From Dichetophora obliterata (Eukaryota; Arthropoda; Insecta; Diptera; Sciomyzidae), in assembly GCA_963920525.1 (NCBI GenBank), contig OY986439.1, positions 215,005,000 to 215,068,999 on the forward strand: a stretch of DNA of 64,000 bases. Direction: 5' to 3'. A program made the position numbers and the translations under genes. Under the pieces are notes generated by a model. That model was not told where the DNA came from, made no database searches, and was given only the letters and a program-made list of their open reading frames with translations. Of the stretch, positions 44,603 through 55,117 are shown piece after piece. The first letter of the stretch is position 1; each line of letters opens with the position of its first letter.

Positions 44603-44950
44603 TTATTCACATTTGCAGACAATTGTAGGTCGTTCGCATATAGCAAAAAGATTACATGACTTAAAGATACAAGTGGTATCATTTAAAAATAATAAAAAAA
44701 GCAGAGACTCTAAGTGACTTCCTTGAGAAATTCCGTACTTTGTCGTTATGGTTTTGGAGTAGCTTTCCTTTACTTTGATTAAAAGCTGCCTATTAGAAAG
44801 ATAGGATTCAATCCAAAGAAGTAAGTTGGATATATTATCTTCAGGATCTTTCTCATTCTCCACAATACTCAGAATATGTATCCAGCACTTGCTCAATATA
44901 TTCGAAAACTGAGTGTTCACGTAACCTCGTTTATTTAAAAAAGTGTTCAC
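44603..44950 (-). pseudogene. non-LTR reverse transcriptase fragment (Jockey-type), degenerate
   Basis: A 115-codon frame contains LLLWIESYLSNRQLLIKV, then YGISQGSHLESLLFLLFLND. These match the fingers/palm motifs (W-I-YLS-R-Q, G-QGS-L-PLLF-L-ND) of Jockey/R1-like enzymes. The expected YADD box is replaced by a non-catalytic FAICERPT stretch. No other part of the element is found, so it is a dead fragment. Confidence 0.85.
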
Positions 44951-45170
44951 GTGATGCAGAGTTCACGTTATCGCGAGTGTACTGTGTATCAATTTCAAAA
45001 ATATTTTTTCCTTATGGGAAAATTCAATTCAATTTGATAAGAAATCGGAGAAATTTTGAAGAAACTTATGAGGTCTAAAGCAAAAAATGAGTTGGTAACC
45101 CTGGTGCCTAGGCTTAAGAAAAGGTCAAGTTGGCATCAATAAAATATCCATAATAATGTTATTAAAAGTT
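44951..45170. other. spacer, no feature
   Basis: Short balanced stretch; nothing recognised. Confidence 0.3.
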
Positions 45171-46400
45171 TTGCTTGCTTGTATTTGTGTGGGTACGTGT
45201 GGCTGCGAGTGTGTTTGAGCTTTTACAGATACACATATACCAATGAAAAACACATATACGTTCAAGCTCGTCTATATATGTGTGTGTGTGTATGTATGCA
45301 TGTGGCAGATATCTACTTAAAACGCGTGGAATTTTCTGCGCATAACGAATTTTTGTTGTTGTTGTTGTTGTGTAGGTTGTTTGTAGGGCGCGATAAACGT
45401 AACTAGGAACCACACCAGAACGAAAAAATGTTGAGAAAAAAAAACACACACACAAAAAACAACACTAAAAATTGCCAAAAATTCTAAGCCAAAGGATATG
45501 GCAGCAGCAACAACAACTAGAGCAAAAACAACAACTACAAAACCAACAACAAGAACAAAACCAACATCTTCTAATTGTAAGAACAGCGAAAAGTTCAGTT
45601 TTTTTTTTGCCTTGCTTCTGAGCGTTGAGCAACTTTCGGGGGAAATACTCTACAACAACAAAACAGCAACTACAACAACAACAACAATATTAATAATAAT
45701 GAAAATAAGAAACAGCAACAGCAAAAAAAATTAACAAGGCTAAGGCCAAGGGTTTCATAGTAGAAAGAAATAAAAAAAAGGATATAAAAACTTAAAATAT
45801 TTAGTGTCGGTTTCGCTGGTGGTGCCTGCCTGCCTGCCTGCCCGGTGGCACTCTGCAACTCGGCACAATATGTATGTGTGTGTGTGTGTTTCGACTGCTG
45901 CTACATTGTTGTTGCCGCTGCATAGCGCGCACTCCGCTCACTCTGCTGCCCTGCGCTATGCTCGATATCGCGCTTAGCCTGCTTCTTCTTCTCATCACTT
46001 CACTTCCTTCACATAGTTCTTGTTGCTGCTGCTTGCTTCCTTTGTGTATCCTTCAGGTTTACGTGCGACAGCATTTTTGGCAACGCCAACGTCGTTGCTT
46101 ATCCTTGCACAGCAATTCGCAAACACACACTCAAACAAAATCGTACAAACACTCTCGCGCACAGACACACACACACACACACTCACAAAACATAATCGAG
46201 TTGAGTGAAATTGAAGCAAATGGTTTTGAAGTGAACTCGAGCTCGTTGTGCGCTCGTTCAAACAATCGCATGGCCTTATTTCTGTTTTTTATTTATTTTA
46301 TTTTTTTGTTTTTTGTGTGTTTCTGCGAACCTTTGGCAACATCTTGCAGGACACATTAATTTGTTGGTTTCTGTAAATGTAGGCTAGATTAAACGAATGT
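45171..46400. promoter_or_regulatory. unique, balanced-composition region, possible promoter/5'UTR
   Basis: Low-repeat DNA with GTGTGTGTGTATGTATG, CAACAACAACAACAA, GCCTGCCTGCCTGCCCG and CACACACACACACAC tracts and CG-bearing words (GCGCGCACTCCGCTCAC at 45925). The CAA-rich stretch 45425-45565, ending in TAATTGTAAGAAC, has the look of a fly leader with a donor at 45577. Frames here are trinucleotide artefacts. No start site or direction can be fixed. Confidence 0.3.
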
Positions 46401-47018
46401 GTAAACAATTTTGAGTAATTTTTTTTTTGTTTGTGGTTTCTAAAGCACTCAAATTAATTGCACTTGGCTTCTGGCTTTTCTCAGGATATTCTTGGTGGTC
46501 CTGCGTCAAGGAATTTTCTGCTGCTGGTGCAAAGTACATCAATGTGTTTAATATTCAAAGTTATCGAGTTGCATTATTGCCAGTCTGAGTTATTATTTTT
46601 ACCGTCGATTGATTCAGACTGCTTTGAGCATTTTTTTAGAAATCTGCCGATAAGAGCGAAAGTTTTGGAATAACTTTTTCGCAACCCCATTCCCTGCCCC
46701 AGCCTAACATTCTTTTAAACGACCTTGATATTATCTTTATCTGATTCGGCTGCAGTATTGATACCATAATACATATTGACCAACAACCACCCTGTTTTTG
46801 TATGAATAAAAAACAAAGTTTGTGCCAAACAAACTATTTCCTGGACGAGGATAATATGAACAGACCTGCCCAACTCAAAAAAATTAAACTCTCCTATGAA
46901 CCATTACACAGTTAGATGTGTTAACAAAATTAATTGAACATATAATGCATATGCAAAGACAAACACAAAAACTGTCAAAAAATACTACACCTGTAAAAAT
47001 GTTCTTTTTTGGCGCTTA
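46401..47018. other. unique spacer, no gene recognised
   Basis: A 71-codon frame at 46458-46673 is balanced in composition but has no recognised domain. No repeats. Confidence 0.3.
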
Positions 47019-47717
47019 TGCCTCATTTACACGAGTGACATTTACTGACTTTAATAATGACTTGATGACATATCATAATGACGCTGTTATTTAGACGGCA
47101 GAAAAAAGTGACTTGCCCAGAGCTTTGTCACTACGTTTCATTATATTTTGGCAACTTTCAAATTCATAATGATTTGACCAACAAAGTAGGCGTTTACATG
47201 AATGACAAAATTTATAATTCTCAAATACTAACAAAGCAAAGAAGTTAAAAATTATTTTACAAATGGAAGACAACAAAATAAAAGCTGTTGCTTATTTAGC
47301 AACAATATTTAGCAACAATATTTATTAATTGAAGAGGACGTGGAGGAAGAAGAACGCTGGAGGAAGAAGAACGTTCCATCTTCTGAAAAATACTGACTGG
47401 GTTCACTTAAAAAAAGAAATGAGATTAAATATTGATTATGATTATTATATTCTTTAAACTCTTTAAATTTATACTAACCAGTCCATTTTTAAGCAAACAG
47501 TTAAATTTCTAGAAACAGTTAAATGCACTCTGTCAGTAAAGAATGAACTTTTTCATTTTTTTTTTTAAAGTTGGTCACTATGAGAGTAGACGTGTTGACA
47601 TCTGATTTTAATCATTACTTTATGACTAAAATAATGAAACAAAATAACATCATTTACACGATAATGGCACTTGATGATGTAAAAAATGACAAATATGTCA
47701 CCCGTGTAAATGAGGCA
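47019..47717. mobile_element. 699-bp TIR element with TA flanks
   Basis: TGCCTCATTTACACGAGTGA at the left and the complement TGCCTCATTTACACGGGTGA at the right, with TA on each side (47017-47018 and 47718-47719). The interior has a duplicated TTTAGCAACAATATTTA word and AGGAAGAAGAACG repeated (about 47345-47375). A short plus-strand reading EEDVEEEERWRKKN near 47330-47375 could be a transposase N-terminal relic. Confidence 0.75.
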
Positions 47718-47719
47718 TA

Positions 47720-50160
47720 ACGGATAGGCAAAAATAATAAATGTTTCCGAAGAATAGTTATAGCAAGAAAAAGTTTTACAATAATATAATCGATATTTTG
47801 TTTCAATCGGTTAAAAAACACACTTGACTTCCAGCACAAACGAAAATGATAATATCTGTGCAAAGGATAAGTTAACAAAAAAATTTAGCTAATGCGAACC
47901 TGACCTACTCCGATTTGGCTAAAATTTGCATAGCTTTTTCGTTCTTTAAATATAATTTCATAGTTTTTAAAAATTTTACTTAGTTTAGAAGTTACAGATC
48001 TAAGAATTTTTCATATTTCCAAAATCACGATTTTTTTTTTTAAATTTAAAGGAAAGGCAAGGAAAAGACAGGAAAGGTAAGGAAATGAAAGGAAAGGAAA
48101 GGAAAGGAAAGGAAAGGAAAGGAAAGGAAAGGAAAGGAAAGGAAAGGAAAGGAAAGGAAAGGAAAGGAAAGGAAAGGAAAGGAAAGGAAAGGAAAGGAAA
48201 GTTGTCGATAATAATTGTAGGTACTAAAAAATGCTCGTAGTTTCAGAAAACCAAAAATTTTATGTAGTCCGTACGGATCAGTAGAGTTTATTCACAATTA
48301 TTTGATACCAAATTTTATGACCATTGCATGAGTTTTTTAAATTCAAGCATAAAATGGTGAAAAATAATATTTTTATTAAAAAAAGCACGTTATGCATTCT
48401 TGCAAAAGTTTTAGCAGCCCAGACCTTTGAGATTCTACTCTAAGTTTTTGATATATTCAACATTTAGTGAAATTAAGGAAATCTAAGAGGGTTCAATAAA
48501 ATATACAAGAAAAATCAATAAAAAATATTTTATGGTTTTATAAATTTATAAGTTTTTATGGTATTATAAAAGACTAGTTTTGCTTTCTTTAAGCATGATC
48601 TAGAATTTATGGCAATATGATAAAAACAGTAGTTTTGGTACATTTTCCAAAAATTCATGTTTTAAAAAATCAAAAATTTTTACACATATTTTTGAAGCAA
48701 GAAATGATTGGAGTTAATCTAAGTCAAACCGGCTCACAAGCACGCCCATTTTTCATATCTGTAAATAAAATCGGTATTCTGTTTTATTTTCCAAGAAATT
48801 TATTTCAATGCACATTGGTTCCAAACATGAAAAAGGCGGACAAAACCTTTTTTACTTGAAATACCTATTTATGATAGATAAATAAAAAAAGTGCCTGGTC
48901 AATTTTTTTTTAAATTTTTTTTATTGTTTTTAGATGCCTTTAAAGTTTAAAAAAATTTAACAAAAAATATAGTCGTATTTCAAGTCAAGTTCGAATATTT
49001 GTTGTATTATTTTTTTAAGTAATTTAACATGTTTTATATTATTATGTATTGGATCAAAACTTAATTAATCAGAATAAAAGTAAAACTTTAAAAAATATTC
49101 ATACCCATTTTCTTTAAAAAAATACTTTGAATATGTACATTTTTTAAAAAATTTGACTCAGTTAAAATGGAAAAAACGAAAGTGTTTTCCCTTCTTTCCC
49201 CTTTAGATAGGTATTGGTTCTTTTGTGGGATATCTTATTATACTAATAAAAAAAATTGGCTGCTCGAATGTGAAGCTTTTTAGAAAAACTAAAATGGTGC
49301 TGGAAACTAATTTTTTTTTTAAAACCATTTATTTTTATCTCTATTTATTGGTATTGTTATTAAACATACTTAATTCGTTTAATATTATAAAATTTTTGTT
49401 TTAACATTAAAATTTAAAAATTAAAAAATTTGCATTATGGAAGCTATCTGAGTAGGCATTTGTTTTCATTTTAATTTGTGTGTGATCGGCTGCACTATTA
49501 AAATGAGAAAATATAGAATTTTTTCACGCATTTTTTAAACTTAATTTTGCCAAATTTGAAATGCATAAAATAGTTATTAGAAAAGTTAGCATGTTCATAG
49601 CCGCCATTTTGAATTTTGGACTTCAGATTCGTGATCAGCGACCCAAGAAGCCTATACAGTAGTATTTCTATGCAGATTAGACAACTCCTTGAGGTTTTGG
49701 CAGTCTTTTTTCAAATTGGGACCATTGTGCAATGCCACAAAAATGTGTGTACAAATTTTTTATTTTTTTTTTATAAGCAATAGCTTGTAAAAAGATTAAC
49801 TATATCAGCCCACAAATACGCCCATACCGCACATAACCAAAATTGGTAATCATAAAAAGGTAAGTGTACAAAATTTTATTGATCAGAAATAATTTTTTTG
49901 GCAAATATACAAGAGTGTTACAAATGAGTACTATGCACCAAATTTTATTGATCTGATATAATTGTTTTGTAGAATATGCCAGATTAGCTAATTAACCCGG
50001 CTTTGCAGAGATTGGGGGAAAAAAGTCGAGGCTCTAACTTCGAACAATGCATTTTTCCCAGTGGGAATTAATCTCCAGCAAACCTAACGCAAGACATGCA
50101 GACTGGCGCCTTGACTAAAGGACTCTATTAGCAAAGGAATTTAAAACAGGCTACGATACC
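47720..50160. other. AT-rich DNA with simple repeats
   Basis: Contains the GGAAA array. Phrases such as CGCCCATTTTTCATATCTG (about 48747) and a loose duplication of CAAAATTTTATTGATCNGA (49867 and 49945) suggest decayed DINE-like repeats. No coding frame recognised. Confidence 0.35.
48050..48201. repeat. (GGAAA)n pentamer array
   Basis: About 28 copies, the last 20 or so perfect, from 48085 to 48201. The purine/pyrimidine strand asymmetry makes triplex formation possible. Confidence 0.95.
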
Positions 50161-50164
50161 TACG

Positions 50165-50525
50165 AAAATGGTGCGCAGAGCTTTTTTTCGATTTTAGGAT
50201 AACATTTGCATTAACTCAGAAACTATAAAAGCTAGGGTCATGAACTTTTGTAGATATGGGTTTTCGACTTAATTAAGTAACAGCACTAAAATTAGAATTC
50301 TAGGACATCTGCATCGCCTACCTTTCATACAAACCATATTTTTTTATAAAATAAAAAACCCGCACAAAATTGCTTACTTGTGTCTTGAAAGAGTAAATTT
50401 CTTTTATTTAACTTCACTTAAACGTCATTCTAAAAATATTTCAAATCGGTTAACTCTTGGATATATCTCCTATAAAACAATATTACCAAATTAACGAAAT
50501 TTAAAAAAAAATAAAAAAAAATATT
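50165..50525 (-). repeat. dispersed repeat, inverted relative to 40780-41155
   Basis: See the partner copy for shared words (CGATTTTAGGATAACATTTG, GCATCGCCTACC, AAAACCCGCACAAAATTGCT). It ends at the TA that begins the family B element at 50530. Confidence 0.65.
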
Positions 50526-50529
50526 GGTA

Positions 50530-51844
50530 TGTTGATTTTATATGATTTAAATACAAATTCTAAATGTCTGATAGTTTAAATCATACTTGATTTTAAATAC
50601 AAATTCTAGTTATTTGATAGTTTAAAATCTTTAGCTGCGTTCCTTTCGCCTTAATATAATCGCGATAACAAATTTTCTCAAAGGAACGGCAAGAAAAACG
50701 ACTCGTAGAGGGCACTACCGTTGCAGTCAAAATAAAATTCAAACAAGCAATCATGATACAATAACTATTAGGTGCCATGAGAACGTGTGTTGTTCAAAAC
50801 TGTTGTGAACTGTTATGGCAGCGATACCTTAGTGAACGATGTTTTTCTCTGAATGTGTTTTACTCTAAACGTCAGAAAAATTGTAAATTATTTCATTTAA
50901 TTATTAATATAATGCAATTATATAAATAATTTAAGTACAATTGTTGGCTCCGCTGAATGCGTCCAATGTGTGTGACACTCGCGATTTGTTTTGTTTTCTT
51001 CGCAGCTCGTGAGAAAATAGGTAGCTGTCATGGCTACCTAATAGTCATTGTATCAAACAAACAAATAATTCAAAAACTGAAATGACAACTCATAAAAATA
51101 TACAGGTGTGGCACCTGTGTTTTAAATTTTTTAAAGGCTATATCATAATTTTAAATGGATAGCAAAAATAATCCTATTTGTTATAGGATTATTATTTTTG
51201 ATTTTGCTTTGCATGTAAAAAAAAAAATCTGGATTATTTTAAAGCGAATGGAACGCCGCTTTTTATTGAGCTTTAGGTCAAAGTTAGAACAATTAATTGC
51301 TCTAACGAAGCTTTCCATCGAAACAACAAAAACAACAACAACAACAACGTTTTTTCAATTTGAAAAGGAAAAATTCACTAGCTGATTTTATTGCAATTTC
51401 GGCCCTGCTAAAGGCTTCATCAGAAATCTTTGTGATACCCGTGCAAGCGCGCACTAGCGCACTGCACCACAGAGGCGATGAGATTTGAAGTGTGAATTTC
51501 TCAGTTTTTCTCCCATTTCATATTTTCACATTTGTTGTTGTATTTTTGCTTTACTTTATTCTTTATGCTTATGTTATTATTATGGAGTCTAACTGATTAA
51601 GCCTTAATAATAAGGTCCGAAATTGCAATAAAATCAGCTACTGATTTTTTCCTTTTCATATTGAAAAAACTTGTTGTTGTTGTTGTTTCTTTGGAAAGAT
51701 TTGTTAGAACAATTAATTGTTCTAACTTTGACCAAAAGCTCAATGAACGATTTTAAACTATCAAACAACTAGAATTTGTATTTAAAACCAAGGACGATTT
51801 AAACTATCATTTAGTATTTGTATTTAAATCATATAAAATCAACA
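50530..51844 (-). mobile_element. TA-flanked long-TIR element with a tRNA-like centre (family B), split by a nested element
   Basis: The ends are TGTTGATTTTATATGATTTA inverted at 51844, with TA at 50528-50529 and 51845-51846. The arms run about 290 bp (after removing the nested insert) to the GCAATTTCGGnCC segment. Between the arms on the minus strand (about 51435-51480) is the tRNA-like A-box half (GGTGCAGTGCGC) of the 6140-6634 copy; the B-box half is deleted. This shows the tRNA module lies symmetrically inside a DNA-type element. Confidence 0.75.
50633..51260. mobile_element. nested 628-bp non-autonomous element
   Basis: It interrupts the family B arm exactly where other copies read AAAATCGTTTATTGAG. 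The ends AGCTGCGTTCCTTTCG and AGCGGCGTTCCATTCG (complement of the right) match at 14 of 16 positions. TTT flanks both. Inside, a further inverted pair (GATACAATAACTATTAGG near 50755 and its complement near 51040) indicates a fold-back structure. Superfamily unresolved. Confidence 0.7.
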
Positions 51845-51849
51845 TAATA

Positions 51850-52620
51850 AATAACAAGGTCATTTAGAAAAAACTTTAAAAAGATTGCTTAACAAAATTA
51901 GGTCAGAAATTATTTTAAGTTATGAATTCTATTTCAGTTTTCTTAATTTAAGAGTACCTACAAGTTTTCTTGGAAATCAGTGCGTTTTAAGGAAAAATAT
52001 GATTTTTAAGCGGTTTTTTTAAATGAATTGTTTTTCCTTGTGCACAACTTTGCGCCATCAATTTTTTAAGAAATATAAGGCAACATAAGGAAACATACTA
52101 TATTTTATGAAAGTATAATTAGCCGATAGTAAGAAGGTTGAACGATTCTTTCTACTAAATTTTAGTAAAATAAAAACTGCTTAATAAATTTAGAGGCATA
52201 TATCCACGTTTTTTCTAATTTTTGTTTTTTTAATATTTTTTTTAGTTTGCTACTGGTTATAAAGTCAATAAGAAATAAAAAAAAAACAACTTAAATATAT
52301 GCTTTCTCTTCTAAGTAATAAATGCTTCAATTGCATTGCTTTTTTAGCAAGGAATGCGCTACTTTTTGTTCAAAAAAGTTTCAACTTTCAAAAATTCCAT
52401 AAAAATATAAGAATAGAGCATCAATTTCCTAATATCATTTCCATAATATTTCATCGATTATCTGTCGAAAAAAGAAAATTTTTTGTTAAATTAAAAAAAA
52501 ATTTTTGCCATCCTAAAATCAAAAAATGCGCAGTGTGCGGCGGTAGACATATTTTTACGCAAATATTTTAGCATACATTTTTTGTCAAATGCATATTGTA
52601 GCCAAAGTCGAATGCATATT
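51850..52620. other. AT-rich spacer
   Basis: A 90-codon frame (52299-52571) ends in a CxxC-like CAVCGGRHIF but is otherwise Phe/Lys/Asn-rich. Its end overlaps CATCCTAAAATC(A)AAAAA, a piece of the 40780/50165 repeat, so it is not accepted as a gene. Confidence 0.35.
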
Positions 52621-52623
52621 ATA

Positions 52624-53484
52624 CACGGAGAAAACTATGTGCTTGAATCAAGCAAATGTTTTGCTTAAAAACAAATCAGCAAAACTTTGCTCAATCACGA
52701 TTCGATTTTAGCAAAACTTTGTTCAATCACGATGCGATTTTAGAAAAAGATTGCTAAATTGAAAACACTCCTTATGTATTTACAAAAAAGCAAAATTATA
52801 TTAAATTCAAGCAAATATTTCCAAAGTTGTTATAAACTGATAGCAAATTTTTACTTAGCTCAAGCAAATATGTGCTAAGTTATTATAAACCCAAATAGCA
52901 AATTTTTACTAAATGCAAACAAATTTCTACTAAACACACGAGCACACGTTTATTCTTAAAGAAGAAAATTAGGCGACGATTGGTTAACAACTGCAATGGT
53001 CGAATGGCCCATGCACTTTCACCCACGCGGCCGAGGTTCAAGTCTCCGGATAATGGTAATTTTTCAATTTAATTTTATGTTAATAATTATTTCACTTCAA
53101 AAATATGCTTAATTTCAGCAAAAACTAATCAAATTTTGTTATTTCATTTAACAAAAACTAAGCAAATATTTGCTTGAATTAAGTAGAAATAATAATTTAT
53201 AATAATTGGATAATGAATTTAGTAAAATATTCTCTTGTGCAGTTTATAAAAACTAAGCAAAATTTTGATTAAGTTCAAGCAAATATTTGCTTAGTTATTA
53301 TAAACTGCAAAAGCCAATTTTTATTTAATTCAAGCAAATATTTGCTTAGTCATTATAAATTGGAATAGCAAATTTTGATAAGTTTTTGCTGAAATTTAGC
53401 ATAATTTTGAAGTGGCTGAGAATCGAGAATCAAGCGCAAGTTTGCTTAATCACCATACAAATTTAGCACACAGTTTTCTCCGTG
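52624..53484 (+). mobile_element. TA-flanked palindromic element with a central tRNA-like module (family C)
   Basis: CACGGAGAAAACTATGTGCT at the left and CACGGAGAAAACTGTGTGCT (complement of the right) differ at one base. TA lies on both sides (52622-52623 and 53485-53486). The arms hold many copies of the palindrome AAGCAAATATTTGCTTAGTT. In the middle, 52988-53052, lie a perfect A box TGGTCGAATGG (52997-53007) and B box GTTCAAGTC (53036-53044). The module and about 60 bp on each side match 3830-3990. Confidence 0.75.
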
Positions 53485-53505
53485 TAGCCATGGTATTAGA
53501 TGGGC

Positions 53506-53620
53506 GGCCTCGATAGTCTAGTGTTAGTGTGCTTTACTGTCACCCACGGGTCCCGGGTTCGAATCCTGGCAGGGCTATGGCACTACGCTTTAAACTTTCT
53601 TTCTTTCTTTATTTCTAATC
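53506..53620 (+). mobile_element. tRNA-Asp-like SINE (family D)
   Basis: A cloverleaf-like order is visible: GGCCTCG and CAGGGCT pair at six of seven acceptor positions with wobbles; A box TAGTCTAGTGT; anticodon loop CTGTCAC (GTC, as in tRNA-Asp); T loop in CGGGTTCGAATCCTG. The anticodon stem CTTTA/CCACG does not pair, so it is a tRNA-derived element, not a working tRNA. A (TTTC)n tail at 53596-53616 is typical of a SINE 3' end. Confidence 0.65.
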
Positions 53621-54339
53621 AAAAGAGCTTTAAAACACATCAATTTACTACAAAAAGTTGTTCCAAGGTGGAACAAAAGTTTAAACGTTGAGATGAACGT
53701 TTAGTAATCTGATTTGAGAGAGGTCAAGGCATAACAATTGCCTCAGATTTAATATTACATGTTAATACTGCTTTCTGCCACACCAAGAAAATTCTATGCA
53801 AAATGTTTCATTTGATTACTCTCCAATCATTCTGTGTTAACACAACGAATCAATAATTTGGTCTAAGTGGACCGGTTTAAAAAGCTGCCGACACCTTAAC
53901 CTAACCTGCCTATGGTATTAAATATAACAAAGATATTTTGGACTATTTTTGAAGGAATTTAAAATTTTGTCAACTTTTTCAATAACGATCGATACCCACA
54001 AGTAATTTTTATGGTTTAGCATTTTAGAGCAATATAAAAAAAAATCTGAAATTTTGCGGTATAAGCTGTAAATTTTTAGTGAGTATTTCAAGCGTGGTTA
54101 TCAAACATCAAGCCATAATTTATAACCATGTGTTGCCGTTCAATTAGAACGAAATCAATACAGCGCACAGTGGTCAAAAAGGTAGTTTTTTACGGTTCAA
54201 TACGCAGTTGAGGTATTGGAAATTTTTTTTATTTTACCAGAAACTACAAGTATTAATTTTTTTTTGTAAAAATTTAATATTATCACAGTTTTTTTAAAAA
54301 AAAATTGTGTAAATTACTATCTGTAAAAACATCTGGTTT
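53621..54339. other. spacer, no clear feature
   Basis: A short reading RLVI, stop, FERGQGITIASDL near 53690-53740 vaguely recalls transposase N-termini but is too short to assign. Confidence 0.3.
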
Positions 54340-54810
54340 TTTCGTCATAACTCTCAAACCATACATCCAACAAGGACCATTTAATATCAAAATGTTTGTA
54401 ATTTCTGTACCCACATGATTGCGTTCTTAAAAATTCAATTATTTTTAAATAATTTTAATTTCAATTTCATGTAATATTTTTAATTTTGGTGAAATATTTT
54501 TCGTTTTTTATTTTTTTCATCATAAAATGAAGATTTTTATCCCAAAATGTTTGTTAAGCCTCTACCTACAAGACTGTATCCTTGGAAAAAATTTTAAAAT
54601 AACATTTTATTTTCATTGTTCCTTTTGGTGACTTTTTTTTCGTTTTTTCGACATTAAATTCGCCATAAAATCCAACTACACATTGGACCTAAAATCCATA
54701 AATTCCTACACATTGGACAATGACGATTAATGCATTAAAATTATCGCCATAACATTGTCCTTAAGGCGGGTTATTTCTTCGTCGAAATGCGTTTTGCTCT
54801 ATCTCTTCTA
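54340..54810 (-). repeat. dispersed repeat, inverted relative to 63285-63740
   Basis: TCGTCATAACTCTCAAACCA, ACAAGGAC, GACTGTATCCTTGGAA and TTGTCCTTAAGG followed by CGAAATGCGTTTTGCTCTA match the complement of the later block. There the subunits repeat with a period of about 155-175 bp. Confidence 0.65.
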
Positions 54811-55117
54811 GTTCAGGAGTTATAGAAAACTTTCTGAAAAATTAACATAAAATTAGCATTAAGGAGATATTAACATAATTCACTAAATGGCAAAAATTGG
54901 CAGCTGCTTTTTTTCATAAATAAAAGAAGACATTCTAATCTTTCAATAGACACCAATGAATCTGCTGCGACAAAGTGCGCTAATAAAGAAATGCTCCACA
55001 CAAATTCAATTTTTTTTTTTTTACTTTTAAGCATACATTTTCCATTAAATTTGTGAACAGATTATTAATACTTGATCATTTCTCTGACAAATACTTTTTT
55101 AAGAAATTTACGAATGT

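Noticed and set aside
45498..45734. Thr-rich 78-codon protein
   Set aside because: ACA/CAA trinucleotide tract read in one frame. More likely a leader or intergenic sequence.
48050..48201. CRISPR or other spaced repeat array
   Set aside because: Simple pentamer array without spacers. No CRISPR-like pattern exists anywhere in the window.
52299..52571. Small zinc-binding protein (CAVCGGRH ending)
   Set aside because: The only CxxC lies in a piece matching a dispersed repeat; the rest is low-complexity Lys/Phe/Asn.
53506..53578. Functional tRNA-Asp gene
   Set aside because: The anticodon loop fits but the anticodon stem does not pair and a SINE-like (TTTC)n tail follows.
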